Positions 1-10,954 of a stretch of DNA of 64,000 nucleotides are shown here, piece after piece. The position numbers and the translations under genes were made by a program. The stretch's first letter is position 1. Each line of letters starts with the position of its first letter. Origin of the DNA: Agromyces sp. LHK192 (GTDB lineage: Bacteria > Actinomycetota > Actinomycetes > Actinomycetales > Microbacteriaceae); the NCBI RefSeq assembly GCF_004006235.1, contig NZ_CP034753.1:2170001-2234000 (forward strand). Reading direction: 5' to 3'. The notes beneath the pieces were generated by a model. The model had not been told where the DNA came from. It did not search any database and was given only the letters and a program-made list of their open reading frames with translations.

Positions 1-2
1 TG

Positions 3-992
3 TCCACGCGTGCGGCGTCCGGCAAGGTCATCAACGCCCTCGCCCCGGCGCTGCCGGAGTTCTGGGGCGGCTCGGCCGACCTGGCCGAGTCGAACCTGAC
101 GACCATCAACGGCGCGCCGTCGTTCATCCCGGAGCAGTGGTCGACCCACGAGTTCTCGGGCAACCCGTACGGCCGTGTGCTGCACTTCGGCATCCGCGAG
201 CACGCGATGGGCGCGATCGTCAACGGCATCGCCCTGCACGGACCGACCCGACCGTTCGGCGGCACGTTCCTCATCTTCAGCGACTACATGCGTCCGGCCG
301 TGCGCCTCGCGGCGCTGATGAAGGTGCCCTCGATCTTCGTCTGGACGCACGACTCCGTCGCGCTCGGCGAGGACGGCCCCACGCACCAGCCGATCGAACA
401 GCTCGCGACGCTGCGCGCGATCCCCGACTTCACGGTGGTCCGTCCGGCCGACGCGAACGAGGTCTCGTACGCCTGGCTCGAGATCCTCAAGCGACACGAC
501 GCCCCGGTCGGCATCGCGCTCACGCGGCAGAACATCCCCGTGTTCGAGCGCGGCGACGGCGAGGCGTCCGGCGACGTGTTCGCATCCGCGGCCAACCTCG
601 CGAAGGGCGCGTACGTGCTCGCCGAGGCACCGTCGGGCACGCCCGACGTGATCCTGATCGCCACGGGCTCCGAGGTGCAGCTCGCCGTCGCCGCGCGCGA
701 GCAGCTCGCGGCCGAGGGCGTGCAGGCGCGCGTCGTCTCGGCCCCGAGCCTCGAGTGGTTCGAGGCGCAGGACGCCGAGTACCGCGAGTCGGTGCTGCCC
801 GCATCGGTCACCGCCCGCGTCTCGGTCGAGGCCGGCCTCGCGCTGAGCTGGGCGAAGTACGTGGGTGCACGCGGTCGCAGCGTCTCGATCGAGCACTTCG
901 GCGCCTCCGCCGACTACAAGACCCTCTTCCGCGAGTTCGGCATCACGACGGAAGCCGTCGTCGCCGCCGCCAAGGAATCGCTCGCCTCCTGA
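3..992 (+). CDS. tkt: transketolase, C-terminal part (5' end outside window)
   Basis: This is the last 329 residues of transketolase, the thiamine-diphosphate enzyme that moves two-carbon ketol units between sugar phosphates in the non-oxidative pentose phosphate pathway. The frame is open from base 3. Seen: FGIREHAMG near residue 62, then [14 protein letters not shown], both hallmarks of the pyrimidine-binding domain, followed by the C-terminal transketolase domain ending in ESLAS. The first ATG in this frame (177) is internal, so the start lies before the window. It heads the visible part of a six-gene pentose-phosphate operon; tal follows after 23 bases. The family assignment is secure; the missing N-terminal cofactor domain is simply off the edge. 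Confidence 0.96.
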   Translation, partial: STRAASGKVINALAPALPEFWGGSADLAESNLTTINGAPSFIPEQWSTHEFSGNPYGRVLHFGIREHAMGAIVNGIALHGPTRPFGGTFLIFSDYMRPAVRLAALMKVPSIFVWTHDSVALGEDGPTHQPIEQLATLRAIPDFTVVRPADANEVSYAWLEILKRHDAPVGIALTRQNIPVFERGDGEASGDVFASAANLAKGAYVLAEAPSGTPDVILIATGSEVQLAVAAREQLAAEGVQARVVSAPSLEWFEAQDAEYRESVLPASVTARVSVEAGLALSWAKYVGARGRSVSIEHFGASADYKTLFREFGITTEAVVAAAKESLAS

Positions 993-1015
993 GCGAGCAG
1001 AAGGAGACACATCCC

Positions 1016-2125
1016 ATGAGCACCACTCCCACCGCCGCCCTCTCCCAGGCCGGCGTCAGCATCTGGCTCGACGACCTCTCGCGCGAGCGACTCACGACCG
1101 GCAGCCTCGAGCGGCTCATCGCCGAGCGCGACGTCGTCGGCGTCACCACCAACCCGACGATCTTCGCGGGCGCACTGTCGAACGGCGCGGCCTACGCCGG
1201 CCAGCTCCACGAGCTCGCGGCGGCCGGCACCGACGTGGACACCGCGGTCTTCGAGATCACGACCGACGACGTGCGCGACGCATCCGACGTGTTCCGGCCG
1301 ATCTACGACCGCAGCGCCGGCTTCGACGGCCGCGTCTCGATCGAGGTCGCGCCCGACCTCGCCCACGACACCGAGGGCACGATCGCCTCGGCGAAGCAGC
1401 TCTGGGCGAAGGTCGACCGACCCAACGCCATGATCAAGATCCCGGCGACGGTCGAGGGCCTCGACGCGATCCGCGAGACGATCGGCGCGGGCATCAGCGT
1501 CAACGTCACGCTGATCTTCAGCCTCGACCGCTACCGCCAGGTCATCGACGCGTACCTCTCGGGACTCGAGCAGGCGAAGGCCGCGGGAATCGACCTCTCG
1601 ACCATCCACTCGGTCGCGTCGTTCTTCGTCTCCCGTGTGGACACCGAGATCGACAAGCGACTCGAAGCCATCGGCACCGACGAGGCGCTCGCGCTCAAGA
1701 GCAAGGCGGGCGTCGCGAACGCGCAGCTCGCGTACGAGCTCTACGAGCAGGAGTTCGGCGGGGAGCGCGCGACGGCACTCGTGGCCGCCGGTGCCAACCA
1801 CCAGCGCCCGCTCTGGGCCTCGACCGGCGTCAAGGACCCGGCGCTGCCCGACACGCTCTACGTCACCCAGCTGGTCGCGAAGGGCGTCGTGAACACGATG
1901 CCCGAGAAGACGCTCGAGGCGACCGCCGACCACGGCGAGATCCTCGGCGACACCATCACCGGCGCGTACGCCGACGCCGCCCGCGTGCTCGATGCCCTCG
2001 CGGGCGTCGGCGTCGACTACGACGACGTGACCACGCTGCTCGAGCGCGAGGGCGTCGAGAAGTTCATCGTGTCCTGGCACGAGCTGCTCGGCACGGTCCG
2101 CACCGCACTGGAGGCGGCGGCATGA
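1016..2125 (+). CDS. tal: transaldolase
   Basis: Transaldolase of 369 residues, transferring a dihydroxyacetone unit between sedoheptulose-7-phosphate and glyceraldehyde-3-phosphate. The Schiff-base lysine is Lys141 in [18 protein letters not shown] (44-54) and [14 protein letters not shown] are further family motifs. The length fits the actinobacterial long form. ATG at 1016 is chosen because an AAGGAG ribosome site sits at 1001-1006, 9 bases upstream; the same frame stays open further up but overlaps tkt. Its TGA overlaps the pgi ATG in ATGA, suggesting translational coupling. Confidence 0.97.
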   Translation: MSTTPTAALSQAGVSIWLDDLSRERLTTGSLERLIAERDVVGVTTNPTIFAGALSNGAAYAGQLHELAAAGTDVDTAVFEITTDDVRDASDVFRPIYDRSAGFDGRVSIEVAPDLAHDTEGTIASAKQLWAKVDRPNAMIKIPATVEGLDAIRETIGAGISVNVTLIFSLDRYRQVIDAYLSGLEQAKAAGIDLSTIHSVASFFVSRVDTEIDKRLEAIGTDEALALKSKAGVANAQLAYELYEQEFGGERATALVAAGANHQRPLWASTGVKDPALPDTLYVTQLVAKGVVNTMPEKTLEATADHGEILGDTITGAYADAARVLDALAGVGVDYDDVTTLLEREGVEKFIVSWHELLGTVRTALEAAA

Positions 2126-3723
2126 GCTTCCGCATCGCCGTGAGCGGCCCGGCGGCTGACGCCGTCCGCCGCGCAGTCCCCGGGCTGGTCGCCGACCTCG
2201 TCGCCTCCGGCATCACCGCGCAGGACGGCACCCTGTGGGGTCCTGCGGCCGAGGAGGAATCGTCGAAGCGCCTCGGCTGGACCGAGGCCGTCGCGATCTC
2301 GCGCCCCCTGGTCCCGGAGATCCTCGCGCTCCGCGAGGAGCTCCGTGCCGCAGGCGTCGACCACATCGTCCTCGCTGGCATGGGCGGCTCGTCGCTCGCC
2401 CCCGAGGTCATCACGCGGACCGCCGGCGTGCACCTCACCGTGCTCGACTCGACCGAGCCGGGCCAGGTGCGGGCCGCGCTCGCCGACCGGCTCGAGACCT
2501 CCGCGCTGGTCGTCTCCTCGAAGTCCGGCTCGACGGTCGAGACCGACAGCCAGCGCCGCGCCTACGAGCGCGCGTTCACCGAGGCCGGCATCGACCCGGT
2601 GACCCGCATCGTCATCGTGACCGACCCGGGCTCGCCGCTCGACGAGTCGGCTCGCGCCGCCGGATACCGCGTCTTCAACGCCGACCCGAACGTCGGCGGC
2701 CGCTACTCGGCGCTGACCGCGTTCGGCCTCGTGCCTTCGGGGCTCGCCGGCGTCGACATCTCGGAGATCCTCGACGAGGCCGAGGCCATCGAGCTCTCGC
2801 TCGCGGTCGACACGGAGGAGAACCCGGGCCTCGTGCTCGGCGCCGCGATCGCGGCCACCGCTCCCCTGCGCGACAAGCTCGCGATCGTCGCCGACGGCAC
2901 CCACATCGTCGGCTTCGCCGACTGGGCCGAGCAGCTCATCGCCGAATCCACCGGGAAGGAGGGCACGGGGCTCCTCCCCGTCGTCCTCGAGACGGGCGCC
3001 CCCGAGCTCGAGGCCGACCTGCCCGACGTGCAGGTCGTCCGCCTCGTCTCCGACGCCGGCGACCAGATCTTCGCGGGCGACTCGGGAGAGATCCGGGTCT
3101 CCGGCACGCTGGGGGCGCAGCTGCTCGTCTGGGAGTACGCGACCGCGGTCGCGGGTCGACTCCTCGGCATCAACCCGTTCGACCAGCCGGACGTGGAGTC
3201 CGCGAAGGTCGCCGCCCGCGGCCTGCTCGACGCGCGGCCCGAGCCCGCACCCGCGGCGTTCGTCGCCGACGGCATCGAGGTCCGCGGCACGCCCGACGTC
3301 ATCGGCGCGGCGAGCGACCTCGTCTCGGCGATCGACGTGCTGCTCGAAGAGCTCCCCGCCAACGGATACCTCTCGGTGCAGGCGTATGTCGACCGCGTGG
3401 CGCACCCGGAGTTCGCGCAGCTGCGCGACCTCCTCGCCGCCCGCGCCGGCCGTCCGGTGACCTTCGGCTGGGGTCCGCGGTTCCTCCACTCGACCGGACA
3501 GTTCCACAAGGGCGGCCCTGCGGTCGGCGCATTCCTGCAGCTGACGCAGGCGCCGGTGGAGGACCTCACGATCCCCGACCGCCCGTTCACGTTCGGCGAG
3601 CTGATCGCCGCGCAGGCATCCGGCGACGCGAGCGTGCTCGCCGAGCACGACCGTCCGGTCCTCACCCTGACGCTGTCGGATCCGGCGACGCAGCTCTCCA
3701 CGCTGCGCGACGCGATCGGCTGA
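2122..3723 (+). CDS. pgi: glucose-6-phosphate isomerase
   Basis: Phosphoglucose isomerase of 533 residues, interconverting glucose-6-phosphate and fructose-6-phosphate and so joining glycolysis to the oxidative pentose phosphate branch encoded next to it. Visible motifs: [12 protein letters not shown] (phosphate binding), [10 protein letters not shown] (SIS domain), [12 protein letters not shown], and [13 protein letters not shown] near the C terminus with the catalytic-loop histidine and lysine. It is shorter and more divergent than the 550-residue enteric enzyme, as in other actinobacterial pentose-phosphate clusters. It starts inside the tal stop (ATGA), and zwf begins 6 bases after its TGA. 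Confidence 0.95.
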   Translation: MSFRIAVSGPAADAVRRAVPGLVADLVASGITAQDGTLWGPAAEEESSKRLGWTEAVAISRPLVPEILALREELRAAGVDHIVLAGMGGSSLAPEVITRTAGVHLTVLDSTEPGQVRAALADRLETSALVVSSKSGSTVETDSQRRAYERAFTEAGIDPVTRIVIVTDPGSPLDESARAAGYRVFNADPNVGGRYSALTAFGLVPSGLAGVDISEILDEAEAIELSLAVDTEENPGLVLGAAIAATAPLRDKLAIVADGTHIVGFADWAEQLIAESTGKEGTGLLPVVLETGAPELEADLPDVQVVRLVSDAGDQIFAGDSGEIRVSGTLGAQLLVWEYATAVAGRLLGINPFDQPDVESAKVAARGLLDARPEPAPAAFVADGIEVRGTPDVIGAASDLVSAIDVLLEELPANGYLSVQAYVDRVAHPEFAQLRDLLAARAGRPVTFGWGPRFLHSTGQFHKGGPAVGAFLQLTQAPVEDLTIPDRPFTFGELIAAQASGDASVLAEHDRPVLTLTLSDPATQLSTLRDAIG

Positions 3724-3729
3724 GCGACG

Positions 3730-5278
3730 ATGGGCATGCAACCGGCCGCGATCGCCGCGGGGCAGAACCCGCTGCGATCGCCAAAGGACTACCGGCTCAA
3801 CCGCATCGCGGGCCCGTCGAGCCTCATCATCTTCGGCGTGACCGGCGACCTGTCGCGCAAGAAGCTGATGCCGGCCGTCTACGACCTCGCCAATCGCGGC
3901 CTGCTTCCGCCCGGCTTCGCACTCGTCGGCTTCGCTCGCCGCGACTGGGACGACCAGGACTTCGAGCGGGTCGTGCACGACTCGGTGAAGCAGTACGCGC
4001 GCACCGAGTTCCGCGAGGACGTCTGGCGCCAGTTGGCGCGAGGCATCCGCTTCGTCCAGGGCGACTTCGACGACGACGCGGCGTTCGACCGCCTCCGCGA
4101 GGTCGTCGGTCGGCTCGACGTCGAACGCGGCACGATGGGCAACCACGCGTTCTACCTGTCGATCCCGCCGAAGTCGTTCCCGCTCGTCGTCTCGCAGCTC
4201 AAGCGCTCGGGGTTGACCGAGCAGGGCGAGGACCAGTGGCGGCGCGTCGTGATCGAGAAGCCGTTCGGCAGCGACCTGAAGACGGCGCGCGAGCTCAACG
4301 ACGTCGTCGCCTCGGTGTTCCCGCCCGACTCGGTGTTCCGGATCGACCACTACCTCGGCAAGGAGAACGGTCCAGAACATCCTGGCGCTCCGGTTCGCGA
4401 ACCAGCTCTACGAGCCCATCTGGAACGCGAACTACGTCGACCACGTGCAGATCACCATGGCCGAGGACATCGGCGTCGGCGGTCGCGCGGGCTACTACGA
4501 CGGTATCGGCGCGGCCCGCGACGTCATCCAGAACCACCTGCTCCAGCTCCTGGCGCTCACCGCGATGGAGGAGCCGATCTCGTTCGACGCCGCCGACCTG
4601 CGCGCCGAGAAGGAGAAGATCCTCGCGGCGGTCCGGCTGCCCGAGGACCTGGCGACCGGGACGGCCCGCGGGCAGTACGCGGGCGGATGGCAGGGCGGCG
4701 AGGAGGTCATCGGCTTCCTCGACGAGGACGGGATGAACCCCGAGTCGACCACCGAGACGTACGCCGCGATGAAGCTCCTCATCGGCACCCGCCGATGGGC
4801 CGGCGTGCCGTTCTACCTGCGGGCGGGCAAGCGGCTGGGCCGCCGGGTCACCGAGATCGCGGTCGTGTTCAAGCGCGCCCCGCAGCAGGTGTTCCAGGCC
4901 AGCCAGACCTCCGAACTCGGGCAGAACGCGCTCGTGATCCGCGTGCAGCCCGACGAGGGCGTCACGATCCGGTTCGGCTCGAAGGTGCCCGGCGCCGGCA
5001 TCCAGGTCCGCGACGTCACGATGGACTTCGGATACGGCCACGCGTTCACCGAGGCGAGCCCCGAGGCGTACGAACGACTCATCCTCGACGTCCTCCTCGG
5101 CGACCCGCCGCTCTTCCCCCGCCAGGAAGAGGTCGAACTGTCCTGGAAGATCCTCGACCCGATCGAGGAGTTCTGGGAGACCCAGGGGCAGCCCGAGCAG
5201 TACCGCCCCGGAACCTGGGGACCGTCGAGCGCCGACGAGCTCCTCGCCCGCGACGGACGAACCTGGAGGCGCCCGTGA
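3730..5278 (+). pseudogene. zwf: glucose-6-phosphate dehydrogenase, frame broken by one extra base near 4366
   Basis: Zwf oxidises glucose-6-phosphate to 6-phosphogluconolactone with reduction of NADP. The first 212 residues (3730-4365) are normal: FGVTGDLSRKKLMPAVYDL is the dinucleotide-binding loop and VVIEKPFGSDL and RIDHYLGKE are active-site motifs. Directly after GKE the sequence reads GAG AAC GGT, where the family expects GAG ACG GTC CAG AAC ATC. Removing one A at 4366/4367 restores the frame: TVQNILALRFANQ and then a normal C-terminal domain to TGA 5276-5278, 515 residues in all. The unshifted frame meets no stop and runs into opcA. Read on its own the gene is disrupted; a base-calling error is the likeliest cause, since opcA and the operon are intact. 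Its TGA overlaps the opcA GTG (GTGA). Confidence 0.85.
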
Positions 5279-6240
5279 TCGTCGACCTTCCCGACACGAC
5301 CATCAGCCAGGTCTCGAAGACGCTCGTCAAGATGCGCGAGGAGGGCGGCGCCGTCGCCCTCGGCCGAGTCCTGACGCTCGTCATCGCGACGCATGTCGGC
5401 ACCGAGGAGGAGGCGATCGAGGCGGCGAACGACGCGTCCCGCGAGCATCCGATGCGGGTCCTCGTGGTCTCGACCACGCAGGACGCCGACGATCCCGACG
5501 CGGAGTCCCGACTCGATGCGGAGATCCGCGTCGGCGGCGACGCCGGTGCGAGCGAGGTCATCGTGCTCCGCGCGTGCGGCGCAGCAGCGGGCGACGAGGA
5601 GAGCCTCGTGATGGGGCTCCTCCTGCCCGACGCACCGGTGGTCACGTGGTGGCCGGGCACGGCCCCGGAACGACCCGGTTCGTCGCCGCTCGGCAGGATC
5701 GCGCAGCGCAGGATCACGGATGCCTCCGCGCAGGCGGATCCGCAGGGCGCGCTGGACGTCCTGGCGCAGCACTACACGCCGGGCGACGCCGACTTCGCCT
5801 GGACGCGCCTGACGCTCTGGCGGGCGCAGCTCGCCGCGGTGCTGGACCAGCCGCCGTACGAACCGGTGACCAGGGTCAAGGTCACGGGCGCCGGCGACTC
5901 GCCGTCGACGACGCTGCTCGCGGCCTGGCTGCGGATGCAGCTCGGGGCCGAGACCGAGTACGAGCTGACACCGGTCGACGCCGAATCTCACGGCATCCAC
6001 GGGGTCACGCTCGAACGCGCCTCCGGCGTCATCGAGCTCGTCCGCGACGTCCCGGGCGTGGCGACGCTGCGCCAGCCGGCGCAGCCGACCCACGACGTCG
6101 CCCTTCCCCGCCGCAATCTCCGGGACTGCCTGGCCGACGAGCTCCGGCGACTCGACCCGGACGAGCTGTACGGTGAGGTCATCACCCAGGGGCTTCCGGC
6201 ACTGCTGGAGGTCTCGGCTCGAGAAGGCGCGGTCCGATGA
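5275..6240 (+). CDS. opcA: glucose-6-phosphate dehydrogenase assembly protein OpcA
   Basis: OpcA, 321 residues, is needed for assembly or activity of glucose-6-phosphate dehydrogenase in actinobacteria and cyanobacteria. The protein starts VIVDLPDTTISQVSK, continues with VLTLVIATHVGTEEE and carries the conserved LLLPDAPVVTWWPG around residue 120. It has no recognisable catalytic site, as expected for this family. The GTG at 5275 overlaps the zwf stop and is preferred because the frame upstream is only the unshifted zwf frame. The TGA overlaps the pgl ATG. Position directly after zwf is the usual context. Confidence 0.95.
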   Translation: MIVDLPDTTISQVSKTLVKMREEGGAVALGRVLTLVIATHVGTEEEAIEAANDASREHPMRVLVVSTTQDADDPDAESRLDAEIRVGGDAGASEVIVLRACGAAAGDEESLVMGLLLPDAPVVTWWPGTAPERPGSSPLGRIAQRRITDASAQADPQGALDVLAQHYTPGDADFAWTRLTLWRAQLAAVLDQPPYEPVTRVKVTGAGDSPSTTLLAAWLRMQLGAETEYELTPVDAESHGIHGVTLERASGVIELVRDVPGVATLRQPAQPTHDVALPRRNLRDCLADELRRLDPDELYGEVITQGLPALLEVSAREGAVR

Positions 6241-7007
6241 CGAATGAGCGACGAGTGCTCGTCCACCCCGACAAGGCGGCGCTCGCCGGCGCGGTCGCGG
6301 CACGCTTCATCACGAAGACGCTCGACATCCTCGACGCCCAGGAGGTGGCGCACCTGTCGCTCACGGGCGGCAGCATGGGGTCGGCGGTCCTCGCGGCGGT
6401 GCGGGACAGCCCCGCTCACACGTCGATCGACTGGAGCCGCGTGCACTTCTGGTGGAGCGACGAGCGGTGGCTGCCCGACGGCGATGCCGAGCGCAACGAC
6501 CGCCAGGCCCGCGATGCGCTGCTCGACCATCTCGCGCTGTCATCGGATCAGGTGCATCCGATGCCGGCGTCGGATGCCGGGGTCGACCTCGATGCCGCCG
6601 TCCAGCAGTACGTCGACGAGCTCGCGCGATACGGCACCGGCGACGTCGCCCACCCGACCTTCGACATCACCTTCCTCGGGGTCGGTCCGGACGGCCACAT
6701 CGCGTCGCTCTTCCCGCATCGGTCGGGCATCCAGGTGACCGACCGCACGGCCATCGCGGTACGGAACTCGCCGAAGCCGCCGCCCGAGCGGATCAGCCTG
6801 ACCCGGCCGGTGATCAACGCGTCGGAGCGGGTCTGGCTGGTGCTCGCCGGAGCCGACAAGGCCTCGGCCCTGGGCCTCGCGCTGGCCGGTGCCAGCCGCG
6901 ACGAGGTGCCGGTCGCGGGGGTCAAGGGACGCCGTCGGACGGTGTTCTTCGTGGACCGGGATGCCGCGGCGGAGGTGCCCGAGTCGCTCATCGCGCCAGG
7001 GTACTGA
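6237..7007 (+). CDS. pgl: 6-phosphogluconolactonase
   Basis: Pgl (DevB/SOL family), 256 residues, hydrolyses 6-phosphoglucono-lactone made by Zwf to 6-phosphogluconate. Seen: LSLTGGSMGS (41-50), the active-site region HFWWSDERWLPDGDAERN (about 68-85) and the family signature LGVGPDGHIASLFPH. The length is standard. It is the last gene of the cluster: ATG overlaps the opcA TGA and a very strong hairpin begins 8 bases after its stop. No 6-phosphogluconate dehydrogenase gene is in the window, so the third oxidative step is encoded elsewhere. Confidence 0.96.
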   Translation: MTNERRVLVHPDKAALAGAVAARFITKTLDILDAQEVAHLSLTGGSMGSAVLAAVRDSPAHTSIDWSRVHFWWSDERWLPDGDAERNDRQARDALLDHLALSSDQVHPMPASDAGVDLDAAVQQYVDELARYGTGDVAHPTFDITFLGVGPDGHIASLFPHRSGIQVTDRTAIAVRNSPKPPPERISLTRPVINASERVWLVLAGADKASALGLALAGASRDEVPVAGVKGRRRTVFFVDRDAAAEVPESLIAPGY

Positions 7008-7014
7008 CTCGATC

Positions 7015-7064
7015 GCAGACGACGAAGGGGCCGGCTCATTCGAGCCGGCCCCTTCGTCGTCTGC
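7015..7064. terminator. perfect 23-bp hairpin between convergent pgl and rbpA
   Basis: Arms 7015-7037 and 7042-7064 are perfect reverse complements with the 4-base loop ATTC. The hairpin lies between the pgl stop (7007, + strand) and the rbpA stop (7089, - strand), so it can end transcription from both sides. No long U tract follows, as is common in high-GC actinobacteria. Confidence 0.85.
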
Positions 7065-7088
7065 GGACGTCGTGATGAGACGTCGCGT

Positions 7089-7454
7089 TCAGTCCTTCGA
7101 CGCCGTGCCGCGACGCGCGCGGAGCTGCTCGAGCGCCTCGTCGAGGAGCGCCGAAGCCTCCTCCTCGGTTCGCCGTTCCTTGACGTATGCGAGGTGCGTC
7201 TTGTACGGCTCGGTCTTCGCCACGGCAGGCGGGTTCTCCTTGTCGCGCCCCGCGGGCAGCCCGGTCGACGGGCTGTCGATCACGTCGGGGATCTCCTCAG
7301 CGGGGAGGTTCGCCGCGAAGTAGCGCACCGTCTCGTTGCCGAGGGCGTCCCAGTAGCTCACGGCGACGCGGTCCGCGTGGAATCCGTGGTCCTGCTCGCC
7401 CATGGGACCCGCTCCGACGCGGGATCCACGGATCGCACTGTTCCCAGATGGCAT
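7089..7454 (-). CDS. rbpA: RNA polymerase-binding protein RbpA
   Basis: RbpA, 121 residues, is an actinobacterial transcription factor that binds group 1 sigma factors and RNA polymerase and stabilises the open promoter complex. Seen: N-terminal AIRGSRVGAG, the central barrel with FHADRVAVSYW, the basic linker with EPYKTHLAYVKERR, and the sigma-interacting helix SALLDEALEQLRARRG. The protein has no cysteine, so it cannot carry the zinc ligands known from Streptomyces RbpA. Start ATG 7454 has AGGAG four bases upstream. It lies 42 bases after secG, possibly on the same transcript, and is followed by the bidirectional hairpin. Confidence 0.93.
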   Translation of the reverse strand: MPSGNSAIRGSRVGAGPMGEQDHGFHADRVAVSYWDALGNETVRYFAANLPAEEIPDVIDSPSTGLPAGRDKENPPAVAKTEPYKTHLAYVKERRTEEEASALLDEALEQLRARRGTASKD

Positions 7455-7496
7455 GTCGCTCCTGTGGTCGGGTGTGGATTGCTCGGAGGCCGGCGG

Positions 7497-7748
7497 CTAG
7501 AGGCCGGCGTCGAACTTGGTGATGAGCCCCAGCACCACGATGCACGCGACCCAGATGAGGCCGAGGATGATCGTGATCCGGTTCAGGTTGCGCTCGGCGA
7601 CACCGGATGCGCCGAGGCTGGAGGTCATGCCGCCGCCGAACATGTCGGACAGACCGCCGCCGCGACCCTTGTGCAGCAGGATGAGCAGCGTCAGCAGGAG
7701 GCTCGTGAGGCCGAGCAGCACCTGCAGGACGACCTGGAGAATCTCCAC
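7497..7748 (-). CDS. secG: preprotein translocase subunit SecG
   Basis: SecG, 83 residues, is the small membrane subunit of the SecYEG translocon. It shows two hydrophobic segments (about residues 4-24 and 58-77) flanking the conserved cytosolic loop HKGRGGGLSDMFGG. The GTG at 7748 is chosen because GGAAAGGG lies 6-13 bases upstream and the longer open frame is only antisense or overlapping DNA of tpiA and pgk. The gene follows tpiA after 104 bases that hold a hairpin and its own promoter. pgk-tpiA-secG adjacency is a common bacterial order. Confidence 0.94.
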   Translation of the reverse strand: MEILQVVLQVLLGLTSLLLTLLILLHKGRGGGLSDMFGGGMTSSLGASGVAERNLNRITIILGLIWVACIVVLGLITKFDAGL

Positions 7749-7792
7749 GGTGAACCCTTTCCGGGCACGGGAATCTGCCGTGCCGACATTCG

Positions 7793-7798
7793 AGTATA
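7793..7798 (-). promoter_or_regulatory. -10 hexamer TATACT for secG
   Basis: The - strand reads GCTATACTCG, a near-consensus -10 element. Predicted start is around 7786, giving a leader of about 38 bases with a GGAAAGGG ribosome site. A small 7-bp hairpin (7764-7770 with 7778-7784) lies in this leader. No convincing -35 is visible, since the preceding bases form the tpiA hairpin. Confidence 0.5.
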
Positions 7799-7804
7799 GC
7801 GACT

Positions 7805-7838
7805 GACCGCGGCCCACCTGGTCCGGCGGGCCGCGGTC
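7805..7838 (-). terminator. hairpin downstream of tpiA
   Basis: Perfect 11-bp arms 7805-7815 and 7828-7838 with a 12-base loop, 14 bases after the tpiA stop and just before the secG -10. It likely ends or attenuates the gap-pgk-tpiA transcript and lets secG be controlled by its own promoter. There is no U tract. Confidence 0.6.
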
Positions 7839-7852
7839 GATGGATCGGCGCG

Positions 7853-8641
7853 TCAGGCTCCGACGTGCTTCGAGAACCGCGCGATGCTCGAGAACTCGTC
7901 GATGTCCAGGCTCGCGCCGCCGACGAGGGCGCCGTCGACGTTCGGCTCGCGCATGAACGAGGCGATGTTGGCCGCCTTCACCGACCCGCCGTACAGGATG
8001 CGCGTCGACTTCGCGGCCTCGTCGCCGAGCACCTCTGCGAGCACGGCACGCAGCGCCGCGGCGACCTGTTCGGCCTGCGCCGGCGTCGCGGCCTGCCCCG
8101 AACCGATCGCCCAGACCGGCTCGTAGGCGACGACGAGCTCCTTGCCCGCGTCCACGCCCTCGAGCGCCGCACGCAACTGGGCGACGGGCACGGCGCTCGC
8201 GCCGTGCGCCTCGAGGTCCTCGGCGGTCTCGCCGACGCACAGCACCGGCACGATGCCGTGGCGCTGCGCGGCGAGCACCTTGCGATTGACGTCGGCGTCG
8301 GTCTCGCCGTGGAGCGTGCGCCGCTCGGAGTGGCCGATGATCACGTAGGCGCAACCGAGCTGCGCGAGGAAGGCGCCCGAGATCTCCCCGGTAAAGGCAC
8401 CGGAGTCGTGCGCCGAGAGGTCCTGGGCCCCGTACCCGACGGGCAGGCTGTCCGCGGCGACCAGGGTCTGCACCGAACGCAGGTCGGTGAACGGCGGGAA
8501 GACGGCCACCTCGGCGTCGGCGAAGTCGTGCTTCGCGTCGGCCAGCGACCACGCGAGCTTCTGCACGAACGCGATCGACTGCAGGTGGTCGAGGTTCATC
8601 TTCCAGTTTCCCGCGATGAACGGGGTACGGCTCACTGCCAT
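7853..8641 (-). CDS. tpiA: triose-phosphate isomerase
   Basis: TIM-barrel enzyme of 262 residues that interconverts dihydroxyacetone phosphate and glyceraldehyde-3-phosphate. All catalytic elements are present: GNWKMN with Lys14, the histidine of VIIGHSERR, the glutamate and flexible loop in [15 protein letters not shown], and the phosphate-binding [14 protein letters not shown] 8641 overlaps the pgk stop by 10 bases; a GTG at 8635 (SRTPFIAGN) would give a 4-base GTGA overlap and is an equally good start. It is third in gap-pgk-tpiA. Confidence 0.97.
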   Translation of the reverse strand: MAVSRTPFIAGNWKMNLDHLQSIAFVQKLAWSLADAKHDFADAEVAVFPPFTDLRSVQTLVAADSLPVGYGAQDLSAHDSGAFTGEISGAFLAQLGCAYVIIGHSERRTLHGETDADVNRKVLAAQRHGIVPVLCVGETAEDLEAHGASAVPVAQLRAALEGVDAGKELVVAYEPVWAIGSGQAATPAQAEQVAAALRAVLAEVLGDEAAKSTRILYGGSVKAANIASFMREPNVDGALVGGASLDIDEFSSIARFSKHVGA

Positions 8642-9846
8642 CCGAGGACCTCCAGTCCGGGGAGTTTCTTACCCTCGAGGAACTCGAGGCTTGCGCCTCC
8701 GCCCGTCGAGATATGTCCGAAGTCGTCGTCGGCGAAGCCGAGCTGGCGAACTGCCGCGGCGGAGTCGCCGCCCCCGACGACGCTGAGGCCGTCGACCTCG
8801 GTGAGGGCCTGGGCGACCTGGCGCGTGCCGTCCGCGAACGGCGCGAGCTCGAAGACGCCCATCGGGCCGTTCCAGAAGACCGTCTTCGAGGCGCGGATCC
8901 GCTCGGCGAACGCCGCAGCGGTGTCCGGTCCGATGTCGAGGCCGAGCCCGGATGCCCCGAACGCGGTCTCCTCGATCGCATCGGCCGGCGCGACGACGTG
9001 CTCGGCGTCCGCCGAGAACGAGGCGGCGACGACCACGTCGGTCGGCAGCAGCAGGTCGACACCACGCTCGGCGGCCTCGGAGAGGTACCCGCGGACGGTC
9101 TCGATCTGGTCGGCTTCGAGCAGGCTCGATCCGACCTTGTGGCCCTGCGCCGCGAGGAACGTGAACAGCATGCCGCCGCCGATGAGCAGGGAATCCACAC
9201 GCGGCAGGAGGTGCGCGATCACGCCGAGCTTGTCCGACACCTTCGATCCGCCCAGCACGACCGCGTACGGGCGCTCCGGCGACTCCGTCAGGCGGTCGAG
9301 CACGTCGAGCTCGGCGGCGATCAGCAGGCCTGCGGCGCTCGGCCGCAGCTGCACGAGGTCGTAGACGCTGGCCTGCTTGCGGTGGACGACGCCGAAGCCG
9401 TCCGAGACGACCGCGTCGGCGAATGCCGCGAGCTGCTCGGCGAACGCCCCGCGAAGCGCGTCGTCCTTCGCCGTCTCGCCGGGGTTGAACCGGAGGTTCT
9501 CGAGCACCAGCACCTCGCCGTCGGCGAGGGCGCCGACCTTGGCCGCGGCATCCGCGCCGACGGTGTCGGTCGCGAAGCCGACCGGCGCCTCCAGCAACTC
9601 GCCCAGACGGGCGGCGACCGGCGCGAGGCTGTACTTCGGGTCGGGAGCGCCGTCGGGCCGGCCGAGATGGGAGACCACCACGACACGGGCGCCCTGGCCG
9701 GTCAGTGCCTGGATGGTGGGGACCGACGCCCGCACACGGCCGTCGTCCGTGATGATCCCGTCCTTGAGGGGGACGTTGAGATCACAACGGACGACGACGC
9801 GCTTGCCGGCGAGCGGACCGAGGGAATCGATCGTTCGCAGGGTCAC
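8632..9846 (-). CDS. pgk: phosphoglycerate kinase
   Basis: PGK, 404 residues, makes ATP from 1,3-bisphosphoglycerate and ADP. Seen: [13 protein letters not shown] with the substrate-binding arginine and aspartates, VSHLGRPDG, the hinge-side [13 protein letters not shown], and the C-terminal nucleotide loop GGGDSAAAV followed by [13 protein letters not shown]. The length matches the family. It starts 10 bases after the gap stop and overlaps tpiA, so gap-pgk-tpiA is one transcript. Confidence 0.97.
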   Translation of the reverse strand: MTLRTIDSLGPLAGKRVVVRCDLNVPLKDGIITDDGRVRASVPTIQALTGQGARVVVVSHLGRPDGAPDPKYSLAPVAARLGELLEAPVGFATDTVGADAAAKVGALADGEVLVLENLRFNPGETAKDDALRGAFAEQLAAFADAVVSDGFGVVHRKQASVYDLVQLRPSAAGLLIAAELDVLDRLTESPERPYAVVLGGSKVSDKLGVIAHLLPRVDSLLIGGGMLFTFLAAQGHKVGSSLLEADQIETVRGYLSEAAERGVDLLLPTDVVVAASFSADAEHVVAPADAIEETAFGASGLGLDIGPDTAAAFAERIRASKTVFWNGPMGVFELAPFADGTRQVAQALTEVDGLSVVGGGDSAAAVRQLGFADDDFGHISTGGGASLEFLEGKKLPGLEVLGWQ

Positions 9847-9856
9847 AGTTTCGCTT

Positions 9857-10954
<1,098 letters not shown>

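Noticed and set aside
4360..4372. Programmed frameshift in zwf
   Set aside because: There is no slippery heptamer, rare-codon pause or downstream structure that I can see, and zwf is not known to be recoded. A base error or real mutation fits better.
3730..6240. Single 836-codon zwf-opcA fusion protein
   Set aside because: The middle part after 4366 is out-of-frame zwf with no family similarity; opcA has its own GTG overlapping the restored zwf stop.
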